This document shows positions 8,060 to 16,496 of a stretch of DNA of 64,000 nt, piece by piece. How positions within the stretch are numbered: position 1 is the first letter of the stretch; each line of letters starts with the position of its first letter. This DNA comes from CAVPMW01 sp963706515 (GTDB lineage Bacteria > Chloroflexota > Anaerolineae > Anaerolineales > UBA4823). The notes beneath the pieces are model-generated. The model ran no database searches. It had not been told where the DNA came from and was given only the letters and a program-made list of their open reading frames with translations. The DNA lies in the NCBI GenBank assembly GCA_963706515.1, contig CAVPMW010000030.1, forward strand, positions 152,429-216,428, in the 5' to 3' direction. The translations under genes and the position numbers were made by a program.

Positions 8060-9409
8060 CTATTGATTCTTAGCCAGCACGGCATCTGCCGCCTGGACAG
8101 CCTCATCGAGGGTTGGATCGAGCTCGGTCTCACCGGTCCAGATGGTCGCCATCCCATCGCCGACCGCGGCAGACCACTCGTCATATCCCTTGAAGACCGG
8201 TTTCATATGCGCAAAAGCGAGCGAATCCAGGAACATCTGCTGGTTGATGTCCGCCGTCTTTTGTTCCAGGAAAACCGGACTCTCAGCGACCGACTTCAAT
8301 ACCGGGATCGCCAGCCCCAGTTCAGCCAGGGCGGTCTGCCCAGCAGGGCTGAGCACGTACTCGATGAACTTCCAGGCTTCGTCGGGATGCTTGGAATCCT
8401 TGGCAATCACGAACCCGGCACTGTTGACACTGGTTGCCTGACCCGCGGGACCGGTGGGCATCGGAGCAACGTCCCATTTGAAATTCGCGGTGGCATAACC
8501 GGGAATAGCCCAATGCCCAATAGGTATCATCGCGGCGATGCCAGCCTGGAACAGATCCAATCCATACTGCTGGGTTGTTGTACTGTCGGGCATGGATTTG
8601 TCTTTCCACGTCATATCGTCGAAAAGCTGCCAGGCTTCGCGTGCCTTGGGTTCCCCAATCAAGGTCTTAGTATGGTCGGTGTTGATGATGTCTCCGCCAT
8701 AGCTCCAAATTGCCTCGCTCCAACCGGTCTCCATGTCCCATAAATCAGTAGAAAAGCCATATTGGTCGATCTTGCCATCGCCATCCTTGTCCTTGGTGAG
8801 CTTTTTGGCTGTCTCGCGCAGATCATCCCAGGTCCAGCCGGCTTGCGGGTACGGGACGCCGGCTGCATCGAACATATCTTTGTTGTAGAACATGACGATG
8901 GTCTGGAAATCACGCGGCAGCCCAAAATAACCATCCGGAGTCTTATACGCCTCCAATGTGATCGGATAAACGTCTTTGAGCAGGTCCGGATTCTGGTCAA
9001 TATACGGCTGCAGGTTTTGGAGCGTCCCGCGCGACTGGTAATCCAGGTAGAGCGGTGCATCCATGGCAAACACATCCGGCGGCGTACTGGCTGCCAGCAG
9101 CGTCTTCAGCTTCTCCCAATATGATTCCCAATCGGAGACTTCCACATTGACCTTGATGTTCGGGTTGGCTGCTTCGAAATTGTCTACGATCTTCTGCCAG
9201 ACCGCCAGCTCTTCAGGTGCGCCCCAGGCCATAAATGAAACTTCGACCGGAGCGCCTCCAGCAGGAGCGCCCTGCTCGGCTGGAGCCTGGGTGGCGGCTG
9301 GGTTTTCGGTCGCGGCCGGTACTTCGGCCGGGGCCTGGGTGGGTGCGCCGCCGCATGCAGAAAGCAGCAAAGCGACAATCAAAAACACGAACAGGATCAT
9401 TTTCTTCAT
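8060..9409 (-). CDS. Sugar ABC transporter binding lipoprotein (SBP_bac_1 family)
   Basis: Extracytoplasmic sugar-binding protein of 449 aa. The signal peptide ends in the lipobox LLLSAC, followed by a Gln/Ala/Pro-rich linker. The mature part has the MalE/UgpB-type features VSFMAWGAPEELAVWQKIVDNFEAANPNIKV, YLDYQSRGTLQNLQPYI, MFYNKDMFDAAGVPYP and TWDDLRETAKKLT. Ligand is unknown; the neighbouring GH36-like enzyme suggests an alpha-galactoside or related oligosaccharide. It follows the glycosidase gene by 86 bases in the minus-strand operon. Confidence 0.92.
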   Translation of the reverse strand: MKKMILFVFLIVALLLSACGGAPTQAPAEVPAATENPAATQAPAEQGAPAGGAPVEVSFMAWGAPEELAVWQKIVDNFEAANPNIKVNVEVSDWESYWEKLKTLLAASTPPDVFAMDAPLYLDYQSRGTLQNLQPYIDQNPDLLKDVYPITLEAYKTPDGYFGLPRDFQTIVMFYNKDMFDAAGVPYPQAGWTWDDLRETAKKLTKDKDGDGKIDQYGFSTDLWDMETGWSEAIWSYGGDIINTDHTKTLIGEPKAREAWQLFDDMTWKDKSMPDSTTTQQYGLDLFQAGIAAMIPIGHWAIPGYATANFKWDVAPMPTGPAGQATSVNSAGFVIAKDSKHPDEAWKFIEYVLSPAGQTALAELGLAIPVLKSVAESPVFLEQKTADINQQMFLDSLAFAHMKPVFKGYDEWSAAVGDGMATIWTGETELDPTLDEAVQAADAVLAKNQ

Positions 9410-9495
9410 CGCCTTTTCTCCTTATTTTCGAGCCGATCCGGTTAATCGCACACTGTATGCCTTTTACAGACTGTAGGCTTTTTATCTGTCCTCGG

Positions 9496-11538
9496 TCAGG
9501 CTTGCGCTGGGGATGCCTCCAGCAACAGAGATCCCTGGAAACGAACCTCCAGGCTGGCCTCGGGTCCCTGAACGAAGCCCAGCGCTTGGTCCCGGACGTA
9601 ATCGCGGAGCTGGTACTTTCCGCTGCCCAATCCACGCAGAATGATCTGCCCGTTGTAGACATCATCCAGGCTTTCCGCATAGAAAGCATAATAAATATGA
9701 TTCTCCTTGCGGATGGCATGTCCTTCTGGATAGTCGAATGCCAGGTCATAAAGATTCAGATATTCACCATCCGATAGGTGATACTGTGAATAGATTGCGA
9801 GCCAACGCTTCATCGATTGCTGTTTTTCCCCGGTCAGCGCCCACCACTCCTTCAGGCGGGAAGACAAGCCTGGATCCGGCGGCCAGATAAACTTGGTCGC
9901 AGGCACACCGCCGGTGCCGATCTCTGACGCAAAATCGATTCCGCCATCGGAGAGCTCCACATGGTCGGCAAATACTGCCGCCGTGGGTCCCAGCAGGGCT
10001 TTGTAAAATTTGATCCGCTGGCGGATTTGGGCGCTGCTGGTGGGATCTGCGGTCACCGCCTGGTCCATATGGGGCAGTAAAGAAAAGGTCGGCGGCGTCC
10101 CGCAGGGGCAGATCTGAGTAACGCTGTATGGCTTATACGTGCGAGTGATCTCATGGATGATGCGGTAGACAGTAGCCAGAGCTTCGGTTGATTCCTGCGG
10201 GCGGCTGTGGTGATGAGCCGGGTTGTAGCAGGCCGGTACGCTATAGATATTATCGAGCTTATGACCATCAAAACCCCAATCGAGGATAAAACGGCGCGTC
10301 TGTACCGAGATATACTCCTGCACTTCCGCTAAGGCAGGGTCCAGGATTGCCAGACCGCGGTTGTTCCGGGCCGGACTGCCATCCTCGTTCAAGATCAACC
10401 AATCCGGGTGGGCATGCAAAATATCCGCCGTCCCGTAGGCATAGCTCTCCCAACCGCCAACTCCATCCTCCACTGCCAGGGGATACCACCAGAGCTGGGC
10501 AAAACTGCCTGCCTGGTGCAGGGCATCAACCATCTCGCGCAGCTGTGCTTCGCCGCCGGGGAAGGTATCAGCGCGCGGGTTCCAATCCCCATAATGATCG
10601 AACCAACGATCGTCAAGTGTCAGCCAGTGGATCCCTAGCTCTTTTAAGACGGGCAAGACGCCGGTGATCTCGGATGGCAGCACATCGAATTCATATCCCC
10701 ACGAGCACCAGGCCGGCGCGTAGTCTTCAGGGTCAGGCGGGGCAGGCAGCAGCCCCCTATCCGCAAGGGTTTCTCTGTATAAGCTCAAGGGGCTAAAAAA
10801 ATCACCCTGGTGGATTGAAAAAAGTGTAGCCAGCCCGCTAACAGCTTCGCCGGGCAGCAATTCACGCTCCTGGCGCAGCTCCAGGCCTGCCGCTACACCA
10901 CCTCGAGCGTCGACCGATACCGGCATGTACCAGTCTTTTGGCTCAGGCTCGATGTGCGCCAGGGCTAAACCTATCTGCCGATTCCAAAAATAAAGCAGGG
11001 GGATTCCCCCGCCTTCAGCATTATTCAAGTGTCCCAGGAAATTGTCCCGCTTGAATTCGTGCGGCAGTGGGAAAGCAAAATCCTGTCCCCAGCTGACCGC
11101 GGCGCCCTGAAACGTCCAGGGGCGAGCGCCAGGTTCTGCCTCTGTAAGCCAGTCGCCCAGCCTGACAGCGGGGCAAGTCAGGCGATCTATCCTCACCGGC
11201 TGGCTGCCCCGGTTCTCAACAGCAGCCTGCAGGATAAAGGCATTCGCCCAGTGGGGGGAGCGCTGGATGCGAATGGTTTGCCGCAGGCGGCAGTTAGCTG
11301 GCATCTCACGGTTGGCTTCAATGCGCCATTCCGTTCCGGAGGTATGGACGGTAGTTACCGGACCCGGTTCGAGACGGTCAGCGTATTCCGTCGAGGTGCT
11401 TAAAATGTCCTGGTCCCCATCCCATACGGATAGACCAATCTCCGCCAGGGAAACCTCTTCATAAACCAGCCTCAGCCGCAATGCGGGTTCTGCTTCGATA
11501 ATTATTTTCAGCTGCGGAGTAATCTCAATCGGCTGCAT
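9496..11538 (-). CDS. GH36-like (clan GH-D) alpha-galactosidase
   Basis: A glycoside hydrolase of 680 aa without a signal peptide, so probably acting on imported oligosaccharide. The first 280 residues look like the beta-sandwich domain. A TIM barrel follows with WCSWGYEFDVLPSEITGVLP, HWLTLDDRWFDHYGDW, FAQLWWYPLAVEDG and LDWGFDGHKLDNIYS. The Asp of HKLDN is in the position of the catalytic nucleophile of GH36 (K-x-D). TADPTSSAQIRQRIKFYK may supply the acid/base region. A C-terminal beta-sandwich ends the protein. It sits between the amidohydrolase (14 bases) and the binding protein. Specificity for alpha-galactosides is inferred from family; other clan GH-D or GH31-like activities are possible. 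Confidence 0.75.
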   Translation of the reverse strand: MQPIEITPQLKIIIEAEPALRLRLVYEEVSLAEIGLSVWDGDQDILSTSTEYADRLEPGPVTTVHTSGTEWRIEANREMPANCRLRQTIRIQRSPHWANAFILQAAVENRGSQPVRIDRLTCPAVRLGDWLTEAEPGARPWTFQGAAVSWGQDFAFPLPHEFKRDNFLGHLNNAEGGGIPLLYFWNRQIGLALAHIEPEPKDWYMPVSVDARGGVAAGLELRQERELLPGEAVSGLATLFSIHQGDFFSPLSLYRETLADRGLLPAPPDPEDYAPAWCSWGYEFDVLPSEITGVLPVLKELGIHWLTLDDRWFDHYGDWNPRADTFPGGEAQLREMVDALHQAGSFAQLWWYPLAVEDGVGGWESYAYGTADILHAHPDWLILNEDGSPARNNRGLAILDPALAEVQEYISVQTRRFILDWGFDGHKLDNIYSVPACYNPAHHHSRPQESTEALATVYRIIHEITRTYKPYSVTQICPCGTPPTFSLLPHMDQAVTADPTSSAQIRQRIKFYKALLGPTAAVFADHVELSDGGIDFASEIGTGGVPATKFIWPPDPGLSSRLKEWWALTGEKQQSMKRWLAIYSQYHLSDGEYLNLYDLAFDYPEGHAIRKENHIYYAFYAESLDDVYNGQIILRGLGSGKYQLRDYVRDQALGFVQGPEASLEVRFQGSLLLEASPAQA

Positions 11539-11551
11539 CCGGCCTCTCAGT

Positions 11552-12613
11552 CTAAATCGATTGGTGCAGTATCACCCGTTGTGCGTTGTGCTGATAGACC
11601 TTCTCCAGGACTTCCGCTGGAAGGTAAAGCCCGCTGACATGCCAGCGTCCCTGCAAGGGGATTTCTGCGGCATTGTAATTGAAGTATTCGTCGTCGGTTT
11701 CCAGGAAGCGATAAGTCAGGCGGTAAGCTTCCAGGTCCGGTCCAAAATCCAGCCCAAAGAGTATCCTGTCGGGGTAATTCAAGAAGAAACGCCGGGCAGA
11801 GTACGGCTGGCGCCCCAGCTCGCCGAGGCGAGCGCTGATATCCACGTAAAAATTCGGGCAAAGCTCCAATACGCCGGCTACCCATTCGAGGTTTTCGGCG
11901 TAACAGCCCACGTGGGCGCCAATGAAAGTGGTTTGAGGGTGGCGCTCTACCAACCGCTTCAACGCCTCCAGGATGGATATGAAGGACGGGTAGGGCGGGC
12001 TGGGGAACTGCCACTCCGGGTGAGCGTGCAGCTCCTCCCAGCGCTCATTGTGTTCATCCAGGGGGTCAAAGAAAGCCACCGGGTCAGCTACGTGGATCAT
12101 CACCGGGAGGTTCAGTTCCCCGGCTGTCTCCCAGATCGGGTCCAGGCGGGGATCGTCGATCCTGGCGAGCTTGCCTTCGTGGTCGCGCACCTGCAATCCG
12201 AACGGTTTCCAGATTTTGAGACCCTCGGCGCCCCACTTCTGCTGCTGGCGCAGCCTGCTCGCTGCCCACTCCGCGAAGCGTTCGCCATGCTCCGGCCAGG
12301 CTGACCAATCGACGCCGCCAAAGACACAAAACCGCTCCGGTGCGTTGCCCTTCAGCCGGTCAAGGTGATTTTGCAGGATCTCCTCACCCCAGCCGCCGTC
12401 CAGGTCCACGTAGGTGATCACCCCCGCTTCATCCAATACGTCGAGCAGCTCAGACAGAGGCCGGTTGATCCAGCCGCCGCCAAAATCATCCCCCAGGTGG
12501 TTGTGGGCATCGATCACCGGAAAGCGCGGACGGTTCACCTGGGTGGTCTTCGTTACCAGTCTTGGGCGCGGGCGATATTCGTCCAACGCCATCCTTTTGG
12601 CCGGATTAGACAA
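11552..12613 (-). CDS. Amidohydrolase-2 family metal-dependent hydrolase
   Basis: A TIM-barrel hydrolase of 353 aa related to PF04909 and TatD-like enzymes. The metal site is visible as FPVIDAHNHLGDDFGGG (His-x-His) near residue 33, LPVMIHVADP, TTFIGAHVGC and RILFGLDFGPD. Members include lactonases, decarboxylases and deacetylases, so the reaction is not certain. In a sugar operon a lactone- or acyl-sugar-hydrolysing role is plausible. Its start overlaps the stop of the DeoR-type regulator by 8 bases and it ends 13 bases before the glycosidase, which shows tight operon packing. Confidence 0.8.
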   Translation of the reverse strand: MSNPAKRMALDEYRPRPRLVTKTTQVNRPRFPVIDAHNHLGDDFGGGWINRPLSELLDVLDEAGVITYVDLDGGWGEEILQNHLDRLKGNAPERFCVFGGVDWSAWPEHGERFAEWAASRLRQQQKWGAEGLKIWKPFGLQVRDHEGKLARIDDPRLDPIWETAGELNLPVMIHVADPVAFFDPLDEHNERWEELHAHPEWQFPSPPYPSFISILEALKRLVERHPQTTFIGAHVGCYAENLEWVAGVLELCPNFYVDISARLGELGRQPYSARRFFLNYPDRILFGLDFGPDLEAYRLTYRFLETDDEYFNYNAAEIPLQGRWHVSGLYLPAEVLEKVYQHNAQRVILHQSI

Positions 12614-13385
12614 CGATCACCTGCACACCTTTCTGGCGCAATTCCTCTACATATTCGAAGGGGGTATCCTGGTCAGTAACCACCACATGCGCAGCAGTTA
12701 CCGCTCCAACCAGCACCGAGCTGACCCGCCTGAATTTACTGTGATCCACAACGACAACGATTTGCGAAGCAATGCCCATGATTGCCCGGTCGGTCATCGT
12801 TTCGGGCAGGTAATCATTGGTATATCCATGGCGGGTGTCCACGGCGCGCATGCCCATAAATACCCGGTCAGCGCGCACCTCGCGCAATGCCAGCTCGGCA
12901 ATATGACCGATCATCGAGTATTCAGTCTGGCGTAACATTCCGCCAATAACAATCAATTCAATATTTGCCCGGTCGACTAATTCATTTACCACCGGTAAAG
13001 AGTTGGTAATAACAGTCAGGCGCAGATCACGGGGCAGGTGGCGAGCAACTTCCAGTACAGTCGTCCCACTTCCCAAAAAAATTGTCTCGGCGTCATGGAC
13101 GAGCCCGGCTGCTGCACGTCCGATACGTTGTTTTTCCTCAGCCTGGTTTTCCTGACGCTGCAGCACCGGTAGCTCCGGCGGCGCATGGCCCACAGGCAGC
13201 GCGCCCCCATGGATCCTTTGCACCTTTCCCTGGTCGACCAGCGCATCCAGGTCGCGCCGGGCTGTCGCTTCGCTGACCGAAAACTGCTCACAAATCTCGG
13301 CCACAGTGATGCGCGGGCGGCGCCCTAGCAGCTCGAGAATACGCTTCTGCCTCTCAACGTTCGATAAACTCAGGCTGGAGTGCAT
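12606..13385 (-). CDS. DeoR/GlpR-family transcriptional regulator
   Basis: A sugar-phosphate-responsive repressor of 259 aa. The N-terminal winged helix reads RQKRILELLGRRPRITVAEICEQF and SEATARRDLDALVDQGKVQRIHGGA, the canonical DeoR signature. The C-terminal DeoRC sensor domain has IFLGSGTTVLEVARHL, LTVITNSLPVVNELVDR and VIGGMLRQTEYSMIG. It leads the minus-strand sugar operon and faces the GatZ/KbaZ-type gene at 13497. The 111-base gap between the two is therefore the likely control region for both. The effector is presumably a phosphorylated sugar from the pathway. Confidence 0.93.
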   Translation of the reverse strand: MHSSLSLSNVERQKRILELLGRRPRITVAEICEQFSVSEATARRDLDALVDQGKVQRIHGGALPVGHAPPELPVLQRQENQAEEKQRIGRAAAGLVHDAETIFLGSGTTVLEVARHLPRDLRLTVITNSLPVVNELVDRANIELIVIGGMLRQTEYSMIGHIAELALREVRADRVFMGMRAVDTRHGYTNDYLPETMTDRAIMGIASQIVVVVDHSKFRRVSSVLVGAVTAAHVVVTDQDTPFEYVEELRQKGVQVIVV

Positions 13386-13496
13386 ATTCTATCCAATGCG
13401 CCAGAAATGTGCATAAATAATCAAAACCAATCATATTGTATACTATAATGTGAATTATTTCGAGTGGTTTTAAGCTCATCCAGGGATAATCCATAT
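13386..13496. promoter_or_regulatory. Divergent control region, DeoR operon and GatZ/KbaZ-type gene
   Basis: An AT-rich stretch separates two divergent genes. On the plus strand TATAAT occurs at 13444-13449, next to a short GTATAC palindrome. No convincing -35 box was found, so only the -10 is suggested. An AGGGA site precedes the ATG at 13497. Confidence 0.35.
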
Positions 13497-14829
13497 ATGG
13501 AAACACGTCTCTCCCCCAGCTTTCAAGCTCAATACCTGTTAGAGATCGTTCAGGATCAGAAACAGGGCATTCCCCGTGGAATATATTCGGTTTGCTCGAC
13601 GCACCCGGATGTGCTTGCTGCCTGTATGCGCCAGGCTCAAGCCGAGCAGCTGCCCTTGTTAGTGGAAGCCACCTGCAATCAAGTCAACCAGTTCGGCGGC
13701 TACACAGGGATGACGCCGCAGGATATGATCGCCGCCCTGGGAGCTATCGCCCGGAGACAGGGTTTTCCATTGGACCGGTTAATTCTGGGCGGAGACCACC
13801 TCGGCCCGAGTCCCTGGCAGGCAGAATCTATTGAGATCGCGCTGGGAAATGCACATAAGCTGGTCGAGGATTTCGTCCGGGCTGGTTTCACGAAAATCCA
13901 CCTGGATGCCAGCATGCGCCTGGCAGGCGACCCGGTCGATCAGCCGCTTTCCCCTGAAGTCGCAGCTGCCCGCACGGCTGCATTATGCCTGACAGCCGAG
14001 AGGGCAGCGCTCGAGATGAATATGCCGGTTCCGCCGCTTTATATTATTGGCAGCGAAGTGCCCCTTCCGGGTGGAAGCCCGGAACACGAAGATACCCTAA
14101 GCGTGACCTCTGTGGAAGATGCCCAGAGGACCATCCATCTTACCCAGGAAGCTTTCCAGGCGCTGAACCTGGACTCAGCCTGGGAGCGCGTGATAGGGCT
14201 CGTGGTCCAGCCAGGGGTCGAATTTGGCAGCGATTATATTATCGACTATGATCGGACCAAGGCGCGCCAGCTTTCCGCTTTCATCGAGTTCCAACCCCCA
14301 GCTGATTTTCGAAGCTCATTCCACCGATTACCAGCGCTGCCAGGCCCTGACAGAGCTGGTCGCGGATCACTTTGCCATCCTCAAAGTCGGACCAGGACTG
14401 ACGTTCGCTTTCCGGGAAGCCGTCCTTGCCCTGGCGGCAATCGAGCAGGAATGGCTGGCTCACCATTCGGAGATCACCCTCTCCGGCATATTGGATGCCC
14501 TCGAACAGGTTATGCAAGACGACCCGCGCTATTGGTTGAAATATTACCGGGGGGACGAAAATGATCTGGCGATCTCGCGTAAGTACAGCTTCAGCGACCG
14601 CATCCGCTATTACTGGCCTGACCGAGCGATCCAGCAAGCCCTGGCCCGGCTGCTGCACAACCTCGATCGATTTCCGCCGCCCCTGCCCTTGATCAGCCAA
14701 TACCTGCCGGTGCAATACCTGCACCTGCGTTCAGGCACCATCACCAACCATCCGCAGGAGCTTATTTGGGACCACATCCAGGAAGTGGCAGCCTGCTATT
14801 CCCAGGCTTGCCAGGCCTCAGACAGGTAA
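13497..14829 (+). CDS. GatZ/KbaZ-type tagatose-bisphosphate aldolase accessory subunit, one frameshift
   Basis: Similar to the non-catalytic class II tagatose-1,6-bisphosphate aldolase subunit (GatZ/KbaZ), a TIM-barrel protein also proposed as a tagatose-6-phosphate kinase. Signatures are GIYSVCSTHPDVLAA, LLVEATCNQVNQFGGYTGM, LILGGDHLGP and FTKIHLDASMRLA in the first frame. After a shift near 14290 the other frame continues PQLIFEAHSTDYQ, HFAILKVGPGLTFA, DRIRYYW and YLPVQY. Combined length is about 444 aa, normal for the family. The ATG at 13497 is preferred over an upstream GTG. It is divergent from the DeoR-led operon and would act after the kinase on a galactose- or tagatose-derived phosphate. 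Confidence 0.85.
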
Positions 14830-14859
14830 TCCGGCTGAAGCTGCATTCGATCCCGAATT

Positions 14860-16245
14860 TTACGTCCCTGCCACTGCCGGCCTCTTGATCACGTACCATG
14901 CCGCCACATATCCCTGGACTCCAGCGCTGTCTCGCACCTGGATCCACTGGCTGACCACACCAACCTTCTGCTCCGCCTGGGCTAGAGACTCTATCACCAG
15001 CAGCTCGGCGTTGAGCGGCTCGCGCTTGATCAGGGTCGCATCTGAGATCACCGGCTGGCTGCGCAATGCCACGCCGTCCTCGATTGTACGCAGCACCAGG
15101 TTGGCCTTCTCAGGGGGTGTGACAGCCACACCTAAAGCTGAATCCTGTCGCTTATCAGAAAGATACCAGCCGGCGCAAAAGCCCTGGCTGCCCTCGATGT
15201 CTTGTACCTTGATCCATTGACCTTGCACGCCCAGCTTGAGGCGCGCCTGGGCTTCGGGCTCCAGGACCGTCAGCTCGGCGTTGAGCGGCAGACGCTTGAT
15301 CAAGGTAACATCTGCGACGGCAGGCTGGCTGCGCAGCGCCAGGCCGTCCTCCGCTGCGTACAGGATGAATTGACTCCCCACGGGCCGCGGCGCTGGGGAC
15401 GGTTGGGGGGTTGGAGCTGGCGCAGGTGCGGGCGCGGGAGCAGGCTGCGGGGAGGTGGATACGTACCAGGCAGCCACGTAACCCACATAGCCTTGCTCGG
15501 CGTCCTGCACGTTCAGCCACTGGTTTATCACGCCGACCTTTCCCTTTGCCACAGCAGCCGGTTCCTTCACGTAGAATCGAGCTCCGCTGGGCAGGCGGCG
15601 GATCAGGTTTCCGTCGCTCACGAAAGGCTCCTGGCGCAAGGCCAGGTCGTCTGCAGCAGCGTAGACCGAGAAACCCGTATCCTCGAGCGCTACCGGCTCC
15701 GGCTTGGGGCGAGGCGGCTGGGCGGTGCCATCGAACCAGACTGCGGACTGGATGATCTGCCCCGGGTCACCCGCAAAGCCGTAGCGCTGGGTCAGCAGCA
15801 CTTGCTTGGTCTCGGGTGGGTAAGGCCAGGGATCCTGGATCAGGTAGTCGTCGCCCTGCTTGGCGTAGACCACCACCCAGTGGTTCTGCAAACCCTTCGC
15901 CGGTGAGTAATCCACTTCGACGATCACCGGCTTGCCGGCTTGCAGGGTAGCATCGATATCAGCCAGCGGGGCTGGCTGCCCTTCGCAGGGGACATACTTA
16001 ATAAAGCGCACTCCCGGAACGGCGTTGGGGAGTGCTGCCGGGATAACCAGCGCACCAATAAAGCCGCCAACAGCTTTCATCTTCCTATTCAAGGTCGCAG
16101 GATTCTCGTCGGCGCCGAAACCATCGGCAACCATTGCCATGCAGGTCAGCAGGCAGCCGAACTTGCCGATAGTGATCACATCATCGCCGAGGTCCTGATT
16201 CTTCCACTGCGGGTCCTGTTGAGAGAGCGGTTGAACGGTGAACAT
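14860..16245 (-). CDS. C39-like cysteine peptidase with three SH3-like repeats
   Basis: 461 aa. Residues 1-160 match the peptidase C39-like (papain-fold) family: FGCLLTCMAM with Cys31 as nucleophile, NHWVVVY with His122, and IQDPWPY with Asp138 complete the triad. Three SH3-like repeats of about 90 residues follow, each with YAA-DDLALR or EDGVALR, LIKRLPLNAEL, and QW-V-D---GYVAAWYV. The first and second are separated by a Pro/Ala linker. There is no signal peptide, although such modules usually act on the cell wall outside the cell. A ribosome site AGGAGG precedes the start. It converges with the GatZ-type gene and is divergent from the CHAT-SIR2 gene. A role in that system is possible but unproven. 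Confidence 0.8.
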   Translation of the reverse strand: MFTVQPLSQQDPQWKNQDLGDDVITIGKFGCLLTCMAMVADGFGADENPATLNRKMKAVGGFIGALVIPAALPNAVPGVRFIKYVPCEGQPAPLADIDATLQAGKPVIVEVDYSPAKGLQNHWVVVYAKQGDDYLIQDPWPYPPETKQVLLTQRYGFAGDPGQIIQSAVWFDGTAQPPRPKPEPVALEDTGFSVYAAADDLALRQEPFVSDGNLIRRLPSGARFYVKEPAAVAKGKVGVINQWLNVQDAEQGYVGYVAAWYVSTSPQPAPAPAPAPAPTPQPSPAPRPVGSQFILYAAEDGLALRSQPAVADVTLIKRLPLNAELTVLEPEAQARLKLGVQGQWIKVQDIEGSQGFCAGWYLSDKRQDSALGVAVTPPEKANLVLRTIEDGVALRSQPVISDATLIKREPLNAELLVIESLAQAEQKVGVVSQWIQVRDSAGVQGYVAAWYVIKRPAVAGT

Positions 16246-16374
16246 ATTTTTCCTCCTAGGATGATAGAGCGCAAACCTCTGCCCCCTCCCGAGCCCTTCC
16301 GCCTTCAGGGAGATGGAGAGTAGTAGAACAGGGACGTCATCTGCACGGTCCCGGATGGTACGAGGGTAAGAGAT

Positions 16375-16403
16375 ATAATATACTACAATTATATTTACAT
16401 CAA
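16375..16403 (-). promoter_or_regulatory. Sigma70-like promoter of the C39-like peptidase gene
   Basis: On the minus strand TTGATG (16403-16398) and TATTAT (16380-16375) are separated by 17 bases, giving a leader of about 125 bases before the start at 16245. The same AT-rich patch contains TATAAT on the plus strand (16374-16379), which could belong to a promoter for the CHAT-SIR2 gene, but no matching -35 was recognised. Confidence 0.45.
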
Positions 16404-16496
16404 TACACTCTTATTTGGTCGGAATTAATCCGGATCGATAGCCTGATTCAATTTGTATTTATCTCGGTTAGTAGAATCTGCCTTACCTGGGAGGAG

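Noticed and set aside
11561..12304. Open frame of 247 codons on the plus strand
   Set aside because: It lies antisense to the amidohydrolase, which has clear metal-binding motifs.
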